DNA of 13,956 nt from an uncultured Lachnospiraceae bacterium. Its GTDB lineage: Bacteria; Bacillota_A; Clostridia; Lachnospirales; Lachnospiraceae. A program made the translations under genes and the position numbers. Below, in pieces: positions 6,944-12,074 of the stretch. Under the pieces are notes generated by a model. That model was not told the DNA's origin, did not search any database, and was given only the letters and a program-made list of their open reading frames with translations. Each line of letters begins with the position of its first letter. The stretch's first letter is position 1. The stretch covers positions 1-13,956 of the forward strand of contig CAMYVI010000040.1 in NCBI GenBank assembly GCA_947302185.1. Direction: 5' to 3'.

Positions 6944-7216
6944 ATGAAAAAGAAAGTATTTGCACTCATCATGGTAGCAGTTATCACCGCAACATCTGCT
7001 ATGCCGGTGCTGGCAGCGGGAAAAGATCCGAAATACAGCCCGGAGAATGTTACGATTACACCGACACCTAATGTAACATGCCCGCCGAAGAAACCGTGCA
7101 AGCCGGGCAAGTCACCGAAAACCGGTGAAGTGGATTTCGTATTCTACGGCGGACTTGGCGCTGCTGCATTCGCCTCAGTTGCTGTACTCAGCAAGAAAAA
7201 GAGAGATGAGGCATAA
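6944..7216 (+). CDS. Small secreted, sortase-anchored (SPKTG) surface protein
   Basis: A 90-aa precursor behind a strong GGGGGAG RBS (6934-6940). Residues 1-25 are a classic signal peptide (MKKK, hydrophobic core, cleavage near PVLAA). The C-terminus is a complete cell-wall sorting signal: SPKTGE (57-62), hydrophobic segment about 64-82, then KKKRDEA. SPKTG-type variants of LPXTG are common in Clostridia. Cutting at both ends would leave only about 35 residues: Pro/Lys-rich with two cysteines (C46, C52; CPPKKPC). So this is a tiny wall-linked peptide rather than an adhesin. No sortase is in the window. It is monocistronic, with its own promoter and a strong terminator, between the phosphatase and a membrane Ig-like gene. 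Function unknown; a wall spacer, a signal peptide or a glycan acceptor are possibilities only. Confidence 0.88.
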   Translation: MKKKVFALIMVAVITATSAMPVLAAGKDPKYSPENVTITPTPNVTCPPKKPCKPGKSPKTGEVDFVFYGGLGAAAFASVAVLSKKKRDEA

Positions 7217-7241
7217 TATTCAATAATCGCTTATAAGAAAA

Positions 7242-7276
7242 CGGACTCACGCTGATTGCGTGGGTCCGCTTTTTTT
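7242..7276 (+). terminator. Bidirectional rho-independent terminator
   Basis: An 11-bp stem CGGACTCACGC / GCGTGGGTCCG (one T-G wobble) with a TGATT loop, followed by seven T. On the minus strand the stem is followed by TTTTCTT. It serves the small surface protein and probably the convergent Ig-like gene ending at 7338. Confidence 0.9.
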
Positions 7277-7337
7277 GCATAGTTAGGAAGCTGAAATGCC
7301 TGATGCGATTTAGTACCAGAAGTTAAAAGAACACACC

Positions 7338-8175
7338 TTAATCTTCGACCGTCACGCGCAGCGAAGCCGTCTGCCCACGCACCTCGTAGGTAACGAGATA
7401 CTCTCCAGATATGGATGTATCAATCTCATCGCAGATAACTTCTCCAAGTATCGAGCTGCCATCTGCCGCAGTCGCACTCAGTATAAAGTTATATGGATCA
7501 AAATACCCGCCCGTCTTCACCGTGACCGCAGTATCTGTAAGAACGATCGTCGCTGGCACATCCGATATAATTGCATCCGCCTTTGCCACCGTCCGATCCC
7601 CAAAAGCATTTTCCAGAATAAATGTATAGTTCACCTCAGCGGAATTCACCGGAGACCTGGCCGCATCGATCTGCACATGCGCCCGCATGTCATTGCCAAA
7701 GCCATCATCGACCCGATAGGTCTTGCCCTCAGGCATGAGATCCGCGATACGGTCAACGGTGCCCATTGTCACTGTCGGCATCTCATCCGGCAGCACAATT
7801 GATGGACCGTTGTAGTTCCTAAGGAGCAGGTTCCGCATGGAGCGCACACGGCCTTCTTCTGTGTCAGCGGTGTACTCGATGATTTTTTCCGAGAGACTGT
7901 CGCCGGTCGAGATGCGGATGTAGACCATGTTTTTAAGCTGTTCCTCATTGTAGCCTTCAAGGGTTACGCCCTCGAGAAAGTCAATATCTCCGGTCCCGTC
8001 GTAGACCAGGGGTCTCTGGGTCGAAGACAAATGCATCTCTGATGTCATCTGCCTGACCTGCCTCAAATACCATATCATCATCCTCTATGACTCGCCCACC
8101 GAAGACGTAGAGCAGGACCAGGGCGATGAGGCAAATGACGGATACCGATATTTTAATAATTGTGGTGCGGGACAT
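7338..8175 (-). pseudogene. Frameshifted membrane-anchored Ig-like protein (paralogue of 11184-12017)
   Basis: The gene starts at ATG 8175 behind AAGGAGGAG (8182-8190). The first part reads MSRTTIIKISVSVICLIAL (one membrane segment), an acidic stretch, then AFVFDPET, where the frame is lost. The remainder continues in another frame from LVYDGTGDIDFLEGV to the stop at 7338. Removing one base from the GGGG run at 8009-8012 restores a 278-aa protein that matches the intact paralogue throughout (FDPEELTYDGNGDLDLLQGV; RSMRNLLLRNYNGP versus RSMRNLHLSGYTGP; VDDGFGNDM versus VDDGLGNDA). It ends in a DUF5011-type Ig domain (EYLVTYEVRG). It lies 27 bp after the winged-helix regulator gene, so the two are probably co-transcribed. 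The otherwise clean second frame suggests a recent mutation, phase variation or a sequencing error. Confidence 0.85.
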
Positions 8176-8202
8176 AGCGAGCTCCTCCTTATATTTCCCG
8201 GT

Positions 8203-9018
8203 TTATGTCATAATATTATGTTTTTCAGCTACTAGTTTTTGATCAAACGAAGGTGTTTGTACAGACTCCAACAATAGCTGGGCGAGCTTTTTATTATTCT
8301 GGACCGACTCCTCCAACTGTGCTTCTAAATCCCGTTCCCTTTGAACAGCCTCTTTTAATTGTGCCTCAAGTTCTGCAACACGACTTTTTGCTGCATTTAA
8401 TTCACCGGATAGTTCTCGTACTATTGCTGTTTCTGCTGATTCAGAATCAGAAGTCTCCTTTTCTGAAACAGCTTTCTCCAACAGACTTCTTCCATTTGAC
8501 TCAATGAAATAGGCTTTTTCACGGCCTGCGGCAATAGTTGAAAAAAGGTTATAGCTCTGGTATTTAGAAACAAACTGTGACAAAGCGGATGGTGTTATAT
8601 TCACGTCTTTAGCAAGTTGTTTATGAATTATTCCGGGATTGTTGTTTATTAGCATTAGTATTTTCATTCTATTCCCGGTTTTAAATTCTACCAGTAGTTT
8701 TTTTTGATAGCCTTCCTCCTTTTTTAGATCAGAGCAAATGAAATACAGCCAAAAATTAGAATAGAAGCCCGAAACCGCTTCAGAAGGGCTTAAAGAAGTC
8801 CTGCTAAAATGATGATTATAGTCAGCCTGACAATAATCATATAACTTTGTTAATGATGCCGAAAGTGAAAAGTCTGTAAAAAGCCTTTGTGCATACAGTC
8901 TGGTAAACTCTGTATATAAACTAGGTTCTATCTGTTTATGATTCTTCAGCTCATTCAAAAGAAATATACTTAATTCGTCTAGTTCCTTCTTGGCGTGATC
9001 TGTATCCTGTGTATTCAT
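8203..9018 (-). CDS. Winged-helix (MarR-like) regulator with C-terminal coiled coil
   Basis: A 271-aa protein from ATG 9018, chosen over the in-frame GTG 9033 because AGGAG (9026-9030) lies 7 nt before the ATG and would be overlapped by the GTG start. The N-terminal third is helical. Residues about 115-180 form a winged helix-turn-helix: KILMLINNNPGIIHKQLA, then DVNITPSALSQFVSKYQS as recognition region, and a wing containing AGREKAYFIE. Residues about 198-252 are a strong coiled coil (VAELEAQLKEAV, RDLEAQLEESV), unusual for a MarR-type protein and pointing to oligomerisation or a protein partner. It is divergent from the ABC exporter gene and upstream of the frameshifted Ig-like gene. A 24-bp near-perfect palindrome overlaps its promoter, suggesting autoregulation. 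The exact family is not recognised. Confidence 0.78.
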   Translation of the reverse strand: MNTQDTDHAKKELDELSIFLLNELKNHKQIEPSLYTEFTRLYAQRLFTDFSLSASLTKLYDYCQADYNHHFSRTSLSPSEAVSGFYSNFWLYFICSDLKKEEGYQKKLLVEFKTGNRMKILMLINNNPGIIHKQLAKDVNITPSALSQFVSKYQSYNLFSTIAAGREKAYFIESNGRSLLEKAVSEKETSDSESAETAIVRELSGELNAAKSRVAELEAQLKEAVQRERDLEAQLEESVQNNKKLAQLLLESVQTPSFDQKLVAEKHNIMT

Positions 9019-9025
9019 GGTTCTT

Positions 9026-9030
9026 CTCCT
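9026..9030 (-). promoter_or_regulatory. Ribosome binding site fixing the winged-helix regulator start
   Basis: AGGAG on the minus strand, 7 nt before ATG 9018. Confidence 0.7.
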
Positions 9031-9043
9031 CACGCATTTTTCT

Positions 9044-9067
9044 CTAAACTGTTTATAAACAATTTAG
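9044..9067. promoter_or_regulatory. 24-bp palindromic operator candidate
   Basis: A near-perfect palindrome centred between 9055 and 9056: outer arms CTAAA and TTTAG, inner core GTTTATAAAC, with only one mismatched base pair (9049/9062). It overlaps the predicted -10 of the regulator gene, so bound protein would block transcription. Winged-helix regulators commonly bind such dyads. Confidence 0.65.
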
Positions 9068-9089
9068 CGCATACTCACATTAAAAGCAA
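9061..9089 (-). promoter_or_regulatory. Possible promoter of the regulator/Ig-like transcription unit
   Basis: Minus strand: TTGCTT (9084-9089), 17 bp, TAAATT (9061-9066). Only a moderate match; its -10 lies inside the palindrome. Confidence 0.45.
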
Positions 9090-9100
9090 GGACTTAAGGA

Positions 9101-9130
9101 GAACTCCCGAAAACTCCCCAAAACACTCTA
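9101..9130. repeat. Three 10-bp direct repeats in the divergent intergenic region
   Basis: GAACTCCCGA, AAACTCCCCA and AAACACTCTA follow each other head-to-tail, one per helical turn. They may be tandem protein sites controlling one or both divergent genes, or chance similarity. Confidence 0.4.
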
Positions 9131-9137
9131 TGAATAA

Positions 9138-9161
9138 TTGACAGGAGCCCCGCCCGGTCAA
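9138..9161. promoter_or_regulatory. Inverted repeat upstream of the ABC exporter
   Basis: Arms TTGACAGG and CCGGTCAA (7 of 8 paired) around an 8-bp centre. The left arm contains a TTGACA -35-like hexamer, but no good -10 follows at 16-18 bp. Possible operator of the ABC gene. Confidence 0.4.
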
Positions 9162-9246
9162 ACGCCCGTTCTGCAGATTTCCTCATCTATTAGTAGAAAA
9201 AACATTCATTTCGGGGTATGATGATATGAAAAGACGCACAGGACAT

Positions 9247-9253
9247 AAGGAGG
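9247..9253 (+). promoter_or_regulatory. Ribosome binding site supporting a TTG start
   Basis: AAGGAGG, 6 nt before TTG 9260. It is part of a perfect 10-bp palindrome (GGAGGCCTCC, 9249-9258). Confidence 0.8.
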
Positions 9254-9259
9254 CCTCCC

Positions 9260-11074
9260 TTGGCAAATCCCACCAATAAAAACGACCAGGGCAACAACCT
9301 GAGCCAATACAATCTGAACAGCTCCTACGAGTCCGCAAAGGCCCTCTTTTCGAGCTGGCGCGACGGCACCTTCACAGAGATCCTGGATGACTGGAAGTGG
9401 ATTTTTACTTACAGCGCCCGCTACAAGGGAGCGATTATCTTCTATGTCATTCTCGGCATCGTGAGCACGACGCTCGGACTTGTGAGCAGTGTCGCGAGCA
9501 AGTACCTGATTGATATCATCACCGGCTACAAGACCGAAAAGTTCGCCCTGCTTATGATCATCATGATCGGCTCGACGATATTTTCATTGGTTATCAGCTC
9601 ATTTCTGAGCCGGATCACGTTAAAGCTCAGCATCGATATCAACAACGCAATTCAGGCGGATATATTCGATAAGATAATTGATTCGGACTGGCTCTCGCTC
9701 AGCAGATACAGCAACGGCGACGTGCTGAACCGCTTCAATTCTGATGTCGGGACGGTGTCCGGGAACGCCATTTCGTGGCTGCCCACGATCATTATCGCCG
9801 TTTACCACTTTATCGCGACTTTCTTTGTCATATTGCATTATGATGTGGTGATGGCGTTGCTGGCATTTGCAAGCGCGCCCTTCCTTCTGCTCTCCTCGCA
9901 CTACCTGATTTCAAAGCAACGGGAATACAATAAAAAGGTCCGCGAGATGTCCTCGAAAATGATGCACTTTGAGGTCGAAACCTTCTACAACTTCGACACG
10001 ATCAAGAGCTTCGGCATCACGGACAAATACAGCGCCAAGCTGAGAGGCTGGCAGCAGCAGTTTAAGGACGTCTCTCTGAAGTATAATATGTTCTCGATCA
10101 AGACGAATATCTTCATGTCCATTCTCGGCAGTGTGATACAGATGACCGCATTCTGCTACTGTCTGTTCCTCCTGTGGTCCCACTCGATCACGTACGGGAC
10201 CATGACGCTGTTCCTGCAGCAGCGCGCAGCCCTGTCGGCAGCTTTCAACCGCGTGGTCGGTATCATCCCATCGTTCCTGCAGAGCTCTGTCTCCGCCCAC
10301 CGCATTCGCGAACTGGTGGAGCTGCCGAAGGAGGTCCATATTCCGGAGAGCAGTGAGATGGACGCTTTCCGCGACCTTGGCTACACCGTGCGTATGAACG
10401 ACGTAAATTTCGCGTATCTGGAGAATCAAAAGGTCATCACGAATTCCGATTTTGTCGCGAAGCCGGGCGAGATCGTCGCGCTGGTCGGGCCATCCGGCGA
10501 GGGCAAGACGACCATGATCCGCCTGGTCCTCGGGCTGATTCGCCCGGAGGCGGGCCATGTGTCTATTGAGGCCGGCGGCCGTTTGGTGGATGCAAATGCG
10601 AACACCCGCCACCTCTTCGCCTACGTCCCCCAGACGAACGCTATCCTGACCGGGACGGTAGCCGAGAACCTGCGAATGGTGCGCGAGGACGCGACCGACG
10701 AGGAGCTCATTGAAGCGCTGAAGATGGCCTGTGCCTGGGATTTCGTATCAGCGAAGCCCGGCGGGCTTGACGCCCCTGTCGGCGAGCGCGGCCGCGGTTT
10801 CTCTGCCGGTCAGGCCCAACGCATTTCCATCGCCCGCGCGATTCTCGCGGGAGCTCCGATTCTTCTGCTCGACGAGGCCACCAGCGCCCTCGATGTGACT
10901 ACGGAGCGCCAGGTGCTGCGCAACATCGTGAAGCGTCAGCCGAACCGCACGGTGATCGTGACGACTCACCGTCCGAGCGTGCTGAATCTCTGCCAGAGAG
11001 TCTACCGGGTCATGGAGACTCAGGTGACGGAGCTCAGCGAGGATGAGGCAGCGAAGATGGCGATGGATTTCTGA
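9260..11074 (+). CDS. ABC exporter, fused membrane and ATPase domains (half-transporter)
   Basis: A 604-aa protein with a TTG start supported by AAGGAGG 6 nt upstream. After a roughly 50-residue polar N-terminus comes a type-I exporter membrane domain (about 55-340, six segments, e.g. AIIFYVILGIVSTTLGLVSS). The ATPase domain follows: Walker A GPSGEGKT (410-417), Q-loop Q458 (AYVPQ), signature FSAGQ (514-518; LSGGQ is the consensus), Walker B LLLLDE (535-539), D-loop SALD and H-loop H570. It lacks a C39 peptidase domain, so it is not a self-processing peptide exporter. It would act as a homodimer, since no second half-transporter is nearby. Substrate unknown: lipid, peptide, glycolipid or drug are all possible. 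It is flanked by two paralogous membrane Ig-like genes on the opposite strand and ends at a bidirectional terminator. Its codons are GC-rich compared with the regulator beside it. Confidence 0.95.
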   Translation: MANPTNKNDQGNNLSQYNLNSSYESAKALFSSWRDGTFTEILDDWKWIFTYSARYKGAIIFYVILGIVSTTLGLVSSVASKYLIDIITGYKTEKFALLMIIMIGSTIFSLVISSFLSRITLKLSIDINNAIQADIFDKIIDSDWLSLSRYSNGDVLNRFNSDVGTVSGNAISWLPTIIIAVYHFIATFFVILHYDVVMALLAFASAPFLLLSSHYLISKQREYNKKVREMSSKMMHFEVETFYNFDTIKSFGITDKYSAKLRGWQQQFKDVSLKYNMFSIKTNIFMSILGSVIQMTAFCYCLFLLWSHSITYGTMTLFLQQRAALSAAFNRVVGIIPSFLQSSVSAHRIRELVELPKEVHIPESSEMDAFRDLGYTVRMNDVNFAYLENQKVITNSDFVAKPGEIVALVGPSGEGKTTMIRLVLGLIRPEAGHVSIEAGGRLVDANANTRHLFAYVPQTNAILTGTVAENLRMVREDATDEELIEALKMACAWDFVSAKPGGLDAPVGERGRGFSAGQAQRISIARAILAGAPILLLDEATSALDVTTERQVLRNIVKRQPNRTVIVTTHRPSVLNLCQRVYRVMETQVTELSEDEAAKMAMDF

Positions 11075-11095
11075 TTTTCTCTTCATGGAAAAATA

Positions 11096-11136
11096 AGTGC
11101 AGTTATCAGAGTTGGTTTTGCTCTGACAACTGCACT
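11096..11136. terminator. Bidirectional terminator between convergent genes
   Basis: A 16-bp stem with one A-C mismatch (AGTGCAGTTATCAGAG, 11096-11111; CTCTGACAACTGCACT, 11121-11136) and a 9-nt loop. It is followed by TTTTA on the plus strand and by TATTTTTCC on the minus strand, so it can end both the ABC gene and the convergent Ig-like gene. Confidence 0.88.
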
Positions 11137-11183
11137 TTTATACTACTGACGAGCTGCCGCATTAAGACACGGCAGCCCAAAGT

Positions 11184-12017
11184 TTACTCTACTATCACTC
11201 TAAGACTGACTGACTCCCCGTAAAGCTCGTAAGTCATTGTGTATTCCCCAGCCTCATTGGTATTGACCGCACCTTCGACCAGAACAGCATCAATGGCTGA
11301 TGAATGGTCTGCATTTTCCGCACGGGCTATGTAATCGCGTGAATCAAATGTCTGTCCCACGCTGATCCTGACTTCAGGCGTCGTCAACACAATCACGGGT
11401 ATCTCCCCGGAGAGGACCACATCCTGGATCACACGGTCACGGTCGCCGAACACGTTCTCTATGCTGATGGTATAGTGGACAAGAGAGGAATCCATGGTCG
11501 ACCGCTCCGCTGCCACCTCCATATGGGCAGAGGCATCGTTCCCGAGGCCGTCGTCCACTTTGAAATCCTCTTCCTGTGTAAGCAGGCTTCCGAACCGCTC
11601 GATCATATTCTCTTTAACGTCCGGGATGTGCTGCGGCATGATGATTTTCGGTCCGGTGTAGCCCGAAAGATGCAGATTTCGCATTGATCGATAGCGCACC
11701 CCGTCTTTTTCAGCCGAGTATTCGACCCGCTTCTTTGACAAGGCGCCGACAGTCTCGATGGATACAAATGTCAGCTCCTTCAGCTCCTGCCTCGAAAACC
11801 CGGGCAGCGACACCCCCTGAAGCAGATCGAGGTCGCCGTTCCCGTCGTAGGTCAGTTCTTCCGGATCAAATTCAAATCCATCGACTGCCTCTTCTGCTGC
11901 TCCCCCGGCACCCGCTGCCACGTATTCCGGCGTCTCGTCGCCCCGCTGCATAATAACCGCGACGGCTGCGATGCAGATGACCGATATGAGTATTTTCAGC
12001 CACATAGGGATCTTCAT
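11184..12017 (-). CDS. Membrane-anchored extracellular Ig-like protein (intact paralogue)
   Basis: A 277-aa protein: short N-terminus, one membrane segment (LKILISVICIAAVAVIM), a flexible Ala/Gly/Glu linker, then an extracellular body starting FDPEELTYDGNGDLDLLQGV. It ends in a DUF5011/Ig-like domain (VGQTFDSRDYIARAENADHS, NEAGEYTMTYELYG). The start is placed at ATG 12017, which has GAGGA (12026-12030) 8 nt upstream; the ATG at 12026 overlaps that RBS. It matches the frameshifted gene at 7338-8175 along its full length. More distantly it resembles the EPS-operon protein at 3279-4187 (D-L-L-x-G-V block, then a basic/Arg-rich strand, then a Y-x-x-P segment). It lies 57 bp after the LCP gene, with a hairpin between, so it is probably co-transcribed. 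No catalytic motif seen; the function is unknown. Confidence 0.82.
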   Translation of the reverse strand: MKIPMWLKILISVICIAAVAVIMQRGDETPEYVAAGAGGAAEEAVDGFEFDPEELTYDGNGDLDLLQGVSLPGFSRQELKELTFVSIETVGALSKKRVEYSAEKDGVRYRSMRNLHLSGYTGPKIIMPQHIPDVKENMIERFGSLLTQEEDFKVDDGLGNDASAHMEVAAERSTMDSSLVHYTISIENVFGDRDRVIQDVVLSGEIPVIVLTTPEVRISVGQTFDSRDYIARAENADHSSAIDAVLVEGAVNTNEAGEYTMTYELYGESVSLRVIVE

Positions 12018-12048
12018 AAATATCATCCTCGTTTGTTATAGGCGGAAA

Positions 12049-12070
12049 CCCACGGCCGTTTGGCCGTGGG
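12049..12070 (-). terminator. Hairpin between the LCP gene and the Ig-like gene (attenuator-like)
   Basis: A perfect 9-bp stem CCCACGGCC / GGCCGTGGG with a 4-nt loop, starting 4 bp after the LCP stop codon. On the minus strand only three T follow, so it is a weak terminator, an attenuator or an RNA 3'-end stabiliser between co-transcribed genes. Confidence 0.6.
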
Positions 12071-12074
12071 CAGT

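Noticed and set aside
9911..10612. Long minus-strand frame (233 codons) inside the ABC gene
   Set aside because: Antisense shadow of a GC-rich coding region; composition (His/Arg/Gln-rich) is unlike a real protein and the ABC motifs on the other strand are clear.
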